Shown here in pieces: positions 7,174 through 16,430 of a stretch of 25,290 nt of DNA. A program made the translations under genes and the position numbers. Position 1 is the stretch's first letter, and the number at the start of each line of letters is the position of its first letter. This stretch comes from Bacteroidales bacterium (GTDB taxonomy: Bacteria > Bacteroidota > Bacteroidia > Bacteroidales > ML635J-15), in NCBI GenBank assembly GCA_023228725.1, contig JALOAQ010000035.1, positions 1-25,290 on the forward strand. Reading direction: 5' to 3'. Under the pieces are notes generated by a model. That model was not told the DNA's origin. It searched no databases and saw only the letters and a program-made list of their open reading frames with translations.

Positions 7174-7758
7174 ATGTTTGAATACATAAAAGGACTACTA
7201 AGCGAATTAACCCCGGCTTATGCTGTAGTTGAAGCAAATGGAATTGGATATTTTATAAATATCACTGTTAACACATATTCAAAACTAAAAAAAGGGCAAG
7301 AATGCAAATTAGTTTTACACGAGATTTTACGCGAAGACCTTCATGCAATTTACGGATTTGAAAACCTTGAAGAACGCGAAATGTTTAGAAAACTAATTAC
7401 AGTAAACGGCGTTGGTGCAAATACTGCAAGACTAATTTTATCATCTTTAAGCGTAAATATGCTTATACAAGCAATTAGCGAAGAAAATATCACTGTTTTA
7501 AAATCTGTAAAAGGCATTGGTAATAAAACAGCACAGAGAATAATTATTGAACTTAAAGATAAACTTAGCGACTTCGATATACAAATTTCACAAATTTCTT
7601 CAAGTTTAAACAATACTTTACATAAAGATGCGTTAAATGCTTTAACAATGTTAGGTTTTTCTAAACCAAATGTTGATAAAGTGTTAATTAAACTATTAAA
7701 AGACAATAATGATATTGGTTTAGAAGAACTGATAAAATTAGCGTTAAATTACTTATAG
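7174..7758 (+). CDS. ruvA: Holliday junction branch migration protein RuvA
   Basis: A 194-residue protein of normal RuvA length. Residues 1-62 are the OB fold (start MFEYIKGLL, then YAVVEANGIGYFI). Two helix-hairpin-helix motifs follow: LITVNGVGANTARLIL (74-89) and LKSVKGIGNKTAQRIIIEL (109-127). The C-terminal three-helix domain that binds RuvB covers about 148-194 (DALNALTMLGFSKPNVDKVL). RuvA tetramers hold the four-way junction while RuvB drives branch migration in recombination repair. It has its own promoter in the 113-base gap after the phosphatase gene. Its TAG stop is in the same reading frame as sprA, with only 9 bases between them, so the two are co-transcribed; the ruvA-sprA-gcvH order is shared with other Bacteroidetes as far as I recall. 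Confidence 0.96.
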   Translation: MFEYIKGLLSELTPAYAVVEANGIGYFINITVNTYSKLKKGQECKLVLHEILREDLHAIYGFENLEEREMFRKLITVNGVGANTARLILSSLSVNMLIQAISEENITVLKSVKGIGNKTAQRIIIELKDKLSDFDIQISQISSSLNNTLHKDALNALTMLGFSKPNVDKVLIKLLKDNNDIGLEELIKLALNYL

Positions 7759-7767
7759 AGAACAAGT

Positions 7768-10700
7768 TTGACAACAAAGATTTTTAAATATACTTTTTTA
7801 TTTAGCCTAATTTTGGGCATAATATCTATCTTATTTGCTTCAAATGTCAAATTAAATTATTATACTCATAAGCAAAATCCTATTTTGAGTAATGATTTTG
7901 ATGACGACACTATTAAAGGAGCAAAATTAAACTATCCTCTACCTCAGGAAAGTATTAATCCTGCAGAAAATATAGACAATAGCCCACTTTACGGGTCTGA
8001 ACCTTCAAATATTGAAACCGAAATTATATATGATGCTGAAAGTAACCAATATATTTTTCAAAAGAAAATTGGTGATGATAATTTTGGAACTCCATATTCA
8101 ATGAGTTTTGACGAATATTTAGATTATGATTTTAATAAAGCTATGAAATCATATTGGCGACAACGCTCAAAAAGTGATATTTCAGAAACAAGAGATGTTT
8201 TAATTCCAAAATTACAGATTGAAGGTGAAATATTTGACAGAATTTTTGGTGGAGGAAATATTGACATTAAACCTCAAGGGTCTGCGGAGCTATCATTTGG
8301 GATAAAAATAGATAAAATAGAAAATCCATCTATTCCAATACGCAACCAACGAGTAGTTAGTTTTGATTTTAATGAAAAAATTCAAATGAATGTAGTTGGA
8401 CAAATTGGTGAAAAAATGAAAGTAAATCTCCAATATGATACAGAATCTGCCTTTGATTTTGAAAACTCTGTAAAACTCGAATATACAGGACATGAAGATG
8501 AAATTATTCAAAAAATTGAAGCAGGAAACGTATCTTTACCACTTACAGGAACTTTAATTACTGGAAGTCAAAGTTTATTTGGCTTTAAAACAGAAGCAAA
8601 ATTTGGTAAACTTACTGTTACAACATTATTTTCGCAACAAAAAGGAGAATCTTCAACTGTACGTGTTGAAGGTGGTGCACAATCTAAAGAGTTTGAAGTT
8701 AAAGCAGATAATTACGAAGCAAATAAACACTATTTTTTATCACATTATTTCAAAGAAAATTACGACAGAGCTTTAGCAGGACTTCCAATAATAAATAGCG
8801 GTGTAAATATCACTCGTTTAGAGGTTTGGGTAACAAATAAAGCCGGTAATTTTAATGATGCAAGAAATATAATTGCTTTTGCAGACTTGGGCGAAAGTAA
8901 CGATAATAATATCCAATCTGATTATGTAAAAAATAGTAATGGAAATTATATAACAGTATATCCTCAAACCGACATCAATATTTTAGGAAATATTGCAAGC
9001 GACTATCCTGATGTAAGAAATATTAATAATGTTGGCAATACATTATTAGGTTTAGGAATGACAGGCGGAAAAGATTATGAAAAAATTGAATCGGCTCGTT
9101 TACTGACTAGCAATGAATACACATTTAATGACAGATTAGGATATATTTCATTAAACTCTACTTTAAGTCCTGACCAAGTATTGGCAGTAGCATATGAATA
9201 TACAGTATCAGGAAATGTTTTTAAAGTTGGAGAATTTTCAAACTCTGCCATCACGGCTCCTGAAGCTTTAGTTGTAAAATTAATTAAAGGAACATCATTT
9301 ACCCCACAATTAAAATCATGGAGTTTAATGATGAAAAATATTTATAATATAGGTGCTTACCAACTTACAAGTGAAGATTTTTGGTTAGACATTATGTACA
9401 CCAATGACAAAACTGGTACAGAAATAAACTATATACCGGCTGGTGCTATTGACTCTACTCGTCTTCTTGAAGTTTTAAATTTAGATAATTTAAACTCACA
9501 ATTAGACCCTTATCCTGATGGAATTTTCGACTTTATTGAAGGCTATACAGTTTCGACAAATAACGGAAGAATAATATTTCCGGTTAGAGAACCATTTGGA
9601 TCATATTTATTGAAAAAAATCACAGCAGGAGATGAATCTTTAAATAATATTGCCGAAGCATATATTTTTCAAGAACTATACGACAGTACACAAAATACTG
9701 CAAGACAAATAGCAGAAAAAAATAAATTTAAAATTCAAGGTAAATATAAATCAGCTGGAGGTAGCGACATAGCCTTAAATGCCATAAATATTCCTCAAGG
9801 TTCTGTTTCTGTTACTGCTGGAGCTGTTAAACTTGTTGAAAATGTTGATTATACTGTTGATTATAACTTAGGAAGGGTAAAAATTATTAATCAAGGAATA
9901 TTAGACTCAAAAACGCCTATTGATATTTCATTAGAAAGTAATTCTTTGTTTAATATTCAAACCAAAACTTTAATTGGAAGTCATGTAAATTACGAATTTT
10001 CTAAAGATTTTAATATTGGTGCAACTATTTTAAATTTAACAGAAAAACCACGTCAGACAAAAGTTAGCATCGGAGACGAACCAATTTCAAACACAATTTG
10101 GGGAATTAATGCTTCATATAGAACTGATGTTCCGTTTTTAACAAAAATGATTGACTTTATTCCACTTATCGAAACCAAAGAGATGTCAACTTTAACCTTT
10201 ACGGGTGAATTTGCTCATTTAATTCCCGGTCATTCAAGAGCTATCAAAAAAGAAGGAAATGCATATATTGACGATTTTGAAGGAACAAAAACAAGCATTG
10301 ATTTAAAATCTCAATCTGCATGGAATTTGGCCAGTACACCCACCGACCCTATTATGTTTCCAGAAGGTAGTTTAACAAATGACTTAAGATACGGATTTAA
10401 TAGAGCAAAATTAGCATGGTACACTATTGAGCCTATATTGTTAAAATCAAACTCACCGGTTTCAATTGACGATCTATCAAGCCATTATGTAAGAGAAATT
10501 TTTGAAAAAGAATTATTCCCAAACAGAGAATCACAAACAACTATTCCTACAAACTTATACACTTTAAACTTAGCTTATTACCCAAAAGAAAAAGGTCCAT
10601 ACAACTTTGATATTGAAGGAACAAATCCTGATGGGAGTCTAAAATTTCCTGAAACAAGATGGGCTGGAATTATGCGACCAATTCAGTCAACAGATTTTGA

Positions 10701-13700
10701 AGAAGCTAATATAGAATATATTGAGTTTTGGTTAATGGATCCTTTTGTTGAAGATTCTACTAATTTAGGTGGTGATTTATATTTTAACTTAGGTGATATT
10801 TCTGAAGACTTATTAAAAGATGGACGAAAATCTTTTGAACAAGGTTTGCCCACACCTTCTACCGACAATCCGGTTGACACTACAGTTTGGGGTTTAGTCC
10901 CATTAATGCAGGCTTTAGTTCCGGCTTTTGATAATGACCCAGTGTCAAGAGTTGCACAAGACGTTGGTTATGACGGATTAAGTACAGAAAAAGAAAGAGA
11001 ATTTTTTAAAGATTATCTCGACAGCTTAGCAGCCAAACACGGAATTAATTCTGAAGCATATATTAAAGCTTATCAAGACCCATCTAATGATGATTTTCAC
11101 CATTTTAGAGGCACAGACTATGATAGCGAAAACTTAAATATTCTAGAAAGATATAAACAATTCAACAATTCTGAAGGCAACTCACCACCTTCTGAATATT
11201 CTCAAGAAAGCTATTCTACAAGCGGAAGAACCGACCCTAATGTTGAAGATATTAATAAAGACAATACTTTAAATGAAAGTGAAAACTACTTTCAATATAG
11301 AATAAGTATTCGACCTCAAGACTTAGAAGTTGGTACAAACTATATAACAGACAAAGTAATTACTACAACAACTTTTGTAAACGATAAAGAATCTAAAGTA
11401 GCTTGGTACCAATTCAAAATTCCAATTTATAATTACGATAAAAAAATCGGAAACATTCAAGATTTTAAATCTATTAGATTTATGAGAATGTTTATGTCAA
11501 ATTTTACTGCCGACCAAACAGTATTAAGGTTTGCTACTTTACATTTAATACGCGGAGAATGGAGAAAATACAATGCTTCGTTTATGCAACCAGGCGAATA
11601 TTTAGTTGACGAACTTGCTGACACACCCTTTGAAGTTAGTGCAGTAAATATAGAAGAAAACTCAAATAAAGTTCCAGTAAATTATATCTTACCCCCGGGT
11701 ATTAATCGCGAAATAGACCCAATGAATCCACAAATCAGGCAATTAAACGAGCAAGCAATGTCGTTAAAAGTTTGTGGATTACAAGATGGAGATGCAAGAG
11801 CAGTTTATAAAAATGTAAACCTTGACGTTAGAAAATATTTACGCCTAAAAATGTTTATACATGCCGAATCTGTTCCTGGCGAACAAGCAATTCAAGATAA
11901 CGACATTTCTGTTTTTGTAAGATTAGGAACAGACTATAAAAACAATTATTACGAATATGAAATTCCTATAAAAGTTACTCCTCCTGGCAGATATGATGGA
12001 AGTGCTGACGAAGAAGCCCCTGATAGATATATTGTATGGCCTTTAGAAAATGATTTAAACTTAGAATTTGATTTATTGCAACAAGTTAAACAAAGTAGAA
12101 ACGATAAAATTAGATACGGAGACCCTAATGTTAGCATAACAAGGTTATATTCTATGGTTGATGGAGAAAACAAAATTAGCGTTATGGGAAATCCTAACCT
12201 TTCAAATGTGCAAACAATTATGATAGGTGTAAGAAATCCTAAAAAAATATCAGCTAACAGCACAGACGATGGACAGCCAAAATGTGTGGAAGTATGGGTA
12301 AATGAACTTAGGCTAACAAATTTTGACGAAAAAGGCGGCTGGGCAGCAAATGCAAGAATAACTGCCAAACTTGCAGATTTTGGTTCTGTTACCCTTGCTG
12401 GAAGTACAAGCAAACCAGGATTTGGTGCAATAAACCAAAAAGTGGGCGAAAGACAAAAAGAAGAAATTAACCGTTACGACATATCTTCAAATTTTGAACT
12501 CGGAAAATTCTTCCCAGAAAAATTAAATGTGAGAATACCAATGTATATAGGATATTCCGAAAATGTTAAAAATCCTGAATATAATCCTTTAGACCCCGAC
12601 ATCCCTTTTAAAGTTTCATTAGCAGACCCAAATTTAACTAAAGAATACAAAGACAGTATTAGACATATGTCGCAAGATTATAATATGAGAAAGAGCATTA
12701 ATTTCTCTAATGTTAAAGTCAATAAAACTTCAGGAAAATCAAATGTGTACGACCTAGCAAACTGGTCTTTGAGCTATGGATATAATGAAACATTCCAAAG
12801 AGATGTAAACACTATTTATAATACAAACAAACTTTATCAAGGGGCTTTAAACTACAACTACAACGCTACTCCAAGGATTGTTGAACCATTTAAAAAATCG
12901 AAAATATTTAGCAAAAAAGCATTTCAAATAATTAAAGATTTTAACTTTTATTATTTGCCTTCGCAACTTTCGTTTCGCACAAATGTAAACAGAAATTATG
13001 GTGAAACCCAATTAAGAAATATTTATAATTCATCATTGCCTCTACCAATAAACGTTAGAAAAGATTTTACATGGATACGTCAATACGACTTTAAATATAA
13101 TATTACAAAAAACTTAAAATTAGATTTTAATGCAACAAATAATGCAAGAATTGACGAACCGCAAGGAAGAATTTATAAAGATGACCCTTTTTATGAAGAA
13201 AAACGCGACACTATTTGGAATAATTTCAAAAACTTTGGAAGAAACACCCAATACCACCACCAATGGAATTTAACTTATAATTTACCTATAAACAAAATAC
13301 CACTTTTAAACTGGATTACTGCAAACACAAGATATTCAGGCTCATACGACTGGACAACAAGTCCAATTACGGCTGACACTATACGACTTGGAAATACTTT
13401 GCAAAACGGAAATACAATGGCAGTAAACACTCAGTTTAATTTATTGGGATTATATAATAAAATTAAATATTTAGACGGCGTTAATAGGAAATATAGAGGA
13501 AGACAAAGCACCAGACCACAAAAGAAAGTAGTGGAGGACGTTAAATACGAACTTACAAATACAAATCTGAAAGCAGAGAAAACTAAAAAAATAAATCACA
13601 AATTAAAAACCGAAGATGTTAATATTAAAGTAATTTCACCTGACGGAAAAGAAATTAAGGGTGAAATGAAAATAATTGATGCAAATAGAATTGAATTTAC

Positions 13701-15216
13701 TCCAGAAGAAGAAGTAAAAGGTGCAACACTTATTGTGAACGGAAAGCGAGAGAAAAAAGAATCTGTAGCAAAAATAATTGTTGACAATACATTAGTTGTA
13801 TTAATGAGCGTGAAAAATATTTCTATTGGTTTTACTGAAACAAATGGTACTTTACTACCAGGATATATGCCAAGCACTTATATTATGGGTATGTCAAATT
13901 ATATTGCCGACCCTGAAATGTTTGGACCAAGTTCTGCAATTCTAACACCTACATTTCCTTTTATTTTTGGTTGGCAAGAAGACGGTTTTTCTGATTGGGC
14001 ATTAAATAGTAATGTAATTACTAAAGACACTACTAATCTACAAGCGTTTATGCTTACTCACAATAGAAATTGGAATGTAAGAGCTTCAATTGAGCCAATC
14101 AGAGATTTGCGTATAGACTTAAACTTAACTCACTCATTTAGTGAAAACAGAAGTAATTATTTTAGATATGGCTATGATGCTAACCAAAATGCAGACGCAT
14201 ATATGAGTTTAAACCCTCTACAAACAGGAAGTTTTTCAATGTCAACAATAACTTGGGGCTCAGCTTTTGAAGCATTTAGAAAAGGTGGAGATTATAGCTC
14301 GGCAGTTTTTTCAAAATTTTCAGACAACAGAATTATAATTGCTGAAAGATTGGCAAAGGAAAGACCTGATTATAACGCAAATGATATTGATACATACGGA
14401 TTCCCAAAAGGCTATGGAAAAACTTCTCAAGATGTGCTTATTCCTGCTTTTATTGCGGCTTACACAAATAAAAATGCTGAGGATGTTGGCTTAGAAACTT
14501 TTCCTTCAATTTTTAAAGCTCTACCAAATTGGAGAATAACATATGACGGCTTAGGAAAAATTCCTAAACTAAAGAAAATATTTAGAACTGTTAATATAAG
14601 TCATAATTATAGATCTACTTTTAATATTGGCACATATAAAACAAGATTAGAAAACGAATATTTTGAATCAGATGGTTTTAATATTATTAGAGACGAAATC
14701 GATAATTTTTATTCTAAATATGAAATAAATGGAGTTAGCATTTCAGAGCAGTTTGCCCCTCTCCTTTCTATTGATGTTACAATGATTAATAGTTTTATTG
14801 TAAAAGTAGAACTCAAAAAAACAAGAAATTTGAACATGAGTTTTAGCAATAATCAACTAACAGATATGAAAAACGATGAATATATAATTGGAACAGGATA
14901 TAGATTTAAAGATGTGGAAATTAGTATTAAAAGTGGAGGCAGAACAAGAAACTTTAAAAGCGACTTAAACGTTAGATTAGACTTTTCAATTAGAAATAAT
15001 CTTACCGTTACCAGAAAACTTGAAGAAGGATTTAATCAACCAACAGCAGGAAATACCACTTACACTATCAAAACTTCCGCCGATTATGTTTTAAGTAATC
15101 GTTTTAATTTAAGATTATTCTACGACCAAGTGATAAATAGACCAACTATGGGAGTGTCTTATAAATCATCAAATACTAATTTTGGTCTTAGTTTAAGATT
15201 TACACTTGCAACTTAA
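7768..15216 (+). CDS. sprA: SprA/Sov, outer-membrane translocon of the type IX secretion system
   Basis: 2482 residues, comparable with known SprA and Sov proteins (about 2400-2500). SprA forms the very large outer-membrane beta barrel through which T9SS cargo leaves. Residues 1-25 are a signal peptide. Family hallmarks seen: GNIDIKPQGSAELSFG near 163-178, AYIDDFEGTKTSIDLKSQ near 830-847, HHFRGTDYD near 1110, and dense beta-strand alternation to the end (SLRFTLAT). A Lys/Glu-rich stretch interrupts the barrel at about 1907-2000. There is no ATG near the start. The frame opens only after the ruvA stop, so TTG at 7768 is the only plausible start before the signal peptide. It follows ruvA by 9 bases and precedes gcvH by 55. 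A likely client, the sorting-domain protein at 17557, lies nearby. Confidence 0.95.
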   Translation: MTTKIFKYTFLFSLILGIISILFASNVKLNYYTHKQNPILSNDFDDDTIKGAKLNYPLPQESINPAENIDNSPLYGSEPSNIETEIIYDAESNQYIFQKKIGDDNFGTPYSMSFDEYLDYDFNKAMKSYWRQRSKSDISETRDVLIPKLQIEGEIFDRIFGGGNIDIKPQGSAELSFGIKIDKIENPSIPIRNQRVVSFDFNEKIQMNVVGQIGEKMKVNLQYDTESAFDFENSVKLEYTGHEDEIIQKIEAGNVSLPLTGTLITGSQSLFGFKTEAKFGKLTVTTLFSQQKGESSTVRVEGGAQSKEFEVKADNYEANKHYFLSHYFKENYDRALAGLPIINSGVNITRLEVWVTNKAGNFNDARNIIAFADLGESNDNNIQSDYVKNSNGNYITVYPQTDINILGNIASDYPDVRNINNVGNTLLGLGMTGGKDYEKIESARLLTSNEYTFNDRLGYISLNSTLSPDQVLAVAYEYTVSGNVFKVGEFSNSAITAPEALVVKLIKGTSFTPQLKSWSLMMKNIYNIGAYQLTSEDFWLDIMYTNDKTGTEINYIPAGAIDSTRLLEVLNLDNLNSQLDPYPDGIFDFIEGYTVSTNNGRIIFPVREPFGSYLLKKITAGDESLNNIAEAYIFQELYDSTQNTARQIAEKNKFKIQGKYKSAGGSDIALNAINIPQGSVSVTAGAVKLVENVDYTVDYNLGRVKIINQGILDSKTPIDISLESNSLFNIQTKTLIGSHVNYEFSKDFNIGATILNLTEKPRQTKVSIGDEPISNTIWGINASYRTDVPFLTKMIDFIPLIETKEMSTLTFTGEFAHLIPGHSRAIKKEGNAYIDDFEGTKTSIDLKSQSAWNLASTPTDPIMFPEGSLTNDLRYGFNRAKLAWYTIEPILLKSNSPVSIDDLSSHYVREIFEKELFPNRESQTTIPTNLYTLNLAYYPKEKGPYNFDIEGTNPDGSLKFPETRWAGIMRPIQSTDFEEANIEYIEFWLMDPFVEDSTNLGGDLYFNLGDISEDLLKDGRKSFEQGLPTPSTDNPVDTTVWGLVPLMQALVPAFDNDPVSRVAQDVGYDGLSTEKEREFFKDYLDSLAAKHGINSEAYIKAYQDPSNDDFHHFRGTDYDSENLNILERYKQFNNSEGNSPPSEYSQESYSTSGRTDPNVEDINKDNTLNESENYFQYRISIRPQDLEVGTNYITDKVITTTTFVNDKESKVAWYQFKIPIYNYDKKIGNIQDFKSIRFMRMFMSNFTADQTVLRFATLHLIRGEWRKYNASFMQPGEYLVDELADTPFEVSAVNIEENSNKVPVNYILPPGINREIDPMNPQIRQLNEQAMSLKVCGLQDGDARAVYKNVNLDVRKYLRLKMFIHAESVPGEQAIQDNDISVFVRLGTDYKNNYYEYEIPIKVTPPGRYDGSADEEAPDRYIVWPLENDLNLEFDLLQQVKQSRNDKIRYGDPNVSITRLYSMVDGENKISVMGNPNLSNVQTIMIGVRNPKKISANSTDDGQPKCVEVWVNELRLTNFDEKGGWAANARITAKLADFGSVTLAGSTSKPGFGAINQKVGERQKEEINRYDISSNFELGKFFPEKLNVRIPMYIGYSENVKNPEYNPLDPDIPFKVSLADPNLTKEYKDSIRHMSQDYNMRKSINFSNVKVNKTSGKSNVYDLANWSLSYGYNETFQRDVNTIYNTNKLYQGALNYNYNATPRIVEPFKKSKIFSKKAFQIIKDFNFYYLPSQLSFRTNVNRNYGETQLRNIYNSSLPLPINVRKDFTWIRQYDFKYNITKNLKLDFNATNNARIDEPQGRIYKDDPFYEEKRDTIWNNFKNFGRNTQYHHQWNLTYNLPINKIPLLNWITANTRYSGSYDWTTSPITADTIRLGNTLQNGNTMAVNTQFNLLGLYNKIKYLDGVNRKYRGRQSTRPQKKVVEDVKYELTNTNLKAEKTKKINHKLKTEDVNIKVISPDGKEIKGEMKIIDANRIEFTPEEEVKGATLIVNGKREKKESVAKIIVDNTLVVLMSVKNISIGFTETNGTLLPGYMPSTYIMGMSNYIADPEMFGPSSAILTPTFPFIFGWQEDGFSDWALNSNVITKDTTNLQAFMLTHNRNWNVRASIEPIRDLRIDLNLTHSFSENRSNYFRYGYDANQNADAYMSLNPLQTGSFSMSTITWGSAFEAFRKGGDYSSAVFSKFSDNRIIIAERLAKERPDYNANDIDTYGFPKGYGKTSQDVLIPAFIAAYTNKNAEDVGLETFPSIFKALPNWRITYDGLGKIPKLKKIFRTVNISHNYRSTFNIGTYKTRLENEYFESDGFNIIRDEIDNFYSKYEINGVSISEQFAPLLSIDVTMINSFIVKVELKKTRNLNMSFSNNQLTDMKNDEYIIGTGYRFKDVEISIKSGGRTRNFKSDLNVRLDFSIRNNLTVTRKLEEGFNQPTAGNTTYTIKTSADYVLSNRFNLRLFYDQVINRPTMGVSYKSSNTNFGLSLRFTLAT

Positions 15217-15271
15217 AAATATTTTTATTTACTTTGAAAAAAAATAATATTAACATTTTAAATTTAACACA

Positions 15272-15652
15272 ATGAATATTCCAAACAATTTAAAGTATGC
15301 CGAATCTCACGAGTGGGTACGCGTTGAGGGCGACATTGCAGTGGTAGGTATTACAGATTTTGCACAAACAAGTTTAGGCGACATCGTTTTTATTGAAATC
15401 GAAGTTGAAGGCGAAACTCTTGACAAAGGAGAAGTTTACGGAAATATAGAAGCAGTAAAAACTGTTTCAGACTCATATATGCCTGTAAGCGGAGAAGTTA
15501 TTGAAGTAAACCAAGAAGTTATGGACGACCCAAGTCTTGTGAATAAAGACCCTTATGGAGAAGGATGGTTACTAAAAATTAAAATGAGTAATCCTGAAGA
15601 ATTAAACAACTTGTTAGACGCAGCAGGGTACGAAGAAATTGCAAAAGACTAA
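15272..15652 (+). CDS. gcvH: Glycine cleavage system H protein
   Basis: 126 residues, normal GcvH length. The lipoyl attachment lysine is K63 in GNIEAVKTVSD, and other signatures are ESHEWVRVEGD (11-21), GITDFAQTSLGDIVF (26-40) and the NKDPYGEGWLLKI stretch near 95-107. GcvH carries the aminomethyl group between the P, T and L proteins on its lipoyl arm; it can also act in lipoate metabolism. No other glycine cleavage gene is near. It follows sprA by 55 bases; a -7-like box one base short (TACTTTG, 15230-15236) lies in the gap, so it may be read from the ruvA promoter, from its own, or both. A strong intrinsic terminator follows 17 bases after its stop. Confidence 0.96.
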   Translation: MNIPNNLKYAESHEWVRVEGDIAVVGITDFAQTSLGDIVFIEIEVEGETLDKGEVYGNIEAVKTVSDSYMPVSGEVIEVNQEVMDDPSLVNKDPYGEGWLLKIKMSNPEELNNLLDAAGYEEIAKD

Positions 15653-15669
15653 TTATTTAAAAAATGCTT

Positions 15670-15695
15670 GTCCCGATTTTTTCGGGACTTTTTTT
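15670..15695 (+). terminator. Intrinsic terminator after gcvH
   Basis: A perfect 7-bp stem, GTCCCGA (15670-15676) and TCGGGAC (15682-15688), encloses a TTTTT loop and is followed by seven T (15689-15695). It stands out from the AT-rich surroundings and should end the ruvA-sprA-gcvH transcript. Confidence 0.88.
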
Positions 15696-15715
15696 ATCCA
15701 ATAAAAAATATTTTT

Positions 15716-16417
15716 ATGGTTTATGCTGTAATTTTATCTGCTGGCTCAGGAATAAGATTTGGAAATAAATTGCCAAAACAATTTTCTATAGTTAATAATA
15801 AAACCATTTTGGAATACAGCATAGAAAATTTTGAAAAGCACAAGCTAATTGACAAAATAATTATTGTTAGTAATCCAAGTTTTATTGATAAAACAAAAGA
15901 AATTATTTCTAAAAATAATTTTAAAAAAATCCACTCAATTATTGCAGGTGGAAACACAAGAGGCGAATCATCATTTCTCGGTTTAAACCAAATAAGCAAA
16001 ATTGAGAAAACAACAAATAAAATTAAAGTTCTTATTCACGACTCAGTTAGACCAAATACAAATGAGAAAATAATTTCAGATATTATAAAAGAGCTTGAAA
16101 GCTATAAAGCTCTTGCACCAGGCATAAAAACTAAAGACACAATTTATATAAGCAATAAAGCTAATATTATTTCAAATATTCCAAACAAAAACAATGCTTA
16201 CAAAGCACAAACGCCTCAAGGCTTTGATTTTAGCACAATTTTTAATGCTTATAATAAATTAGAAAACTCTCAAAAATTCACTTTCCCTGACGATTGTTCT
16301 GTACTAAACTTTGCTTATCCTAATATAGAAATAAAAATTGTTGAAGGAGACAACAAAAATTTAAAAATTACCTTCCCCGAAGATTTAGAGATTTTTAAAC
16401 AGTTCTTAAAACAATAA
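15716..16417 (+). CDS. ispD: IspD/TarI-family cytidylyltransferase (probably MEP cytidylyltransferase)
   Basis: 233 residues from ATG 15716. The frame is open back to a TTG at 15668, but those 48 bases contain the gcvH terminator, and the protein family begins at VYAVILSAGSGIRFG, so the ATG is right. CTP-binding residues: SAGSGIR (8-14), K18 and K21 (LPKQF), R82 (TRGESS). Further on are HDSVRP (108-113), KDTI (140-143), AQTPQGF (164-170), PDD (191-193), EGDNKN (210-215) and K217 in LKITFPEDL. IspD makes CDP-methylerythritol in the non-mevalonate isoprenoid pathway. The stretch IPNKNNAYKAQTPQGF is also like TarI, which makes CDP-ribitol, so the substrate is not certain. It converges on the kinase gene, with 13 bases between their stops. 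Confidence 0.8.
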   Translation: MVYAVILSAGSGIRFGNKLPKQFSIVNNKTILEYSIENFEKHKLIDKIIIVSNPSFIDKTKEIISKNNFKKIHSIIAGGNTRGESSFLGLNQISKIEKTTNKIKVLIHDSVRPNTNEKIISDIIKELESYKALAPGIKTKDTIYISNKANIISNIPNKNNAYKAQTPQGFDFSTIFNAYNKLENSQKFTFPDDCSVLNFAYPNIEIKIVEGDNKNLKITFPEDLEIFKQFLKQ

Positions 16418-16430
16418 ATTTATAATCAAG

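Noticed and set aside
11949..12413. 154-codon open frame on the minus strand inside sprA
   Set aside because: It is antisense to a continuous, well-conserved SprA frame and has no recognisable domain or start signal; same for other long antisense frames in the window.
15206..15236. Own promoter for gcvH (TTG plus TACTTTG)
   Set aside because: The box is one base short of TAnnTTTG and the spacer is 21 bases; mentioned with gcvH but not called.
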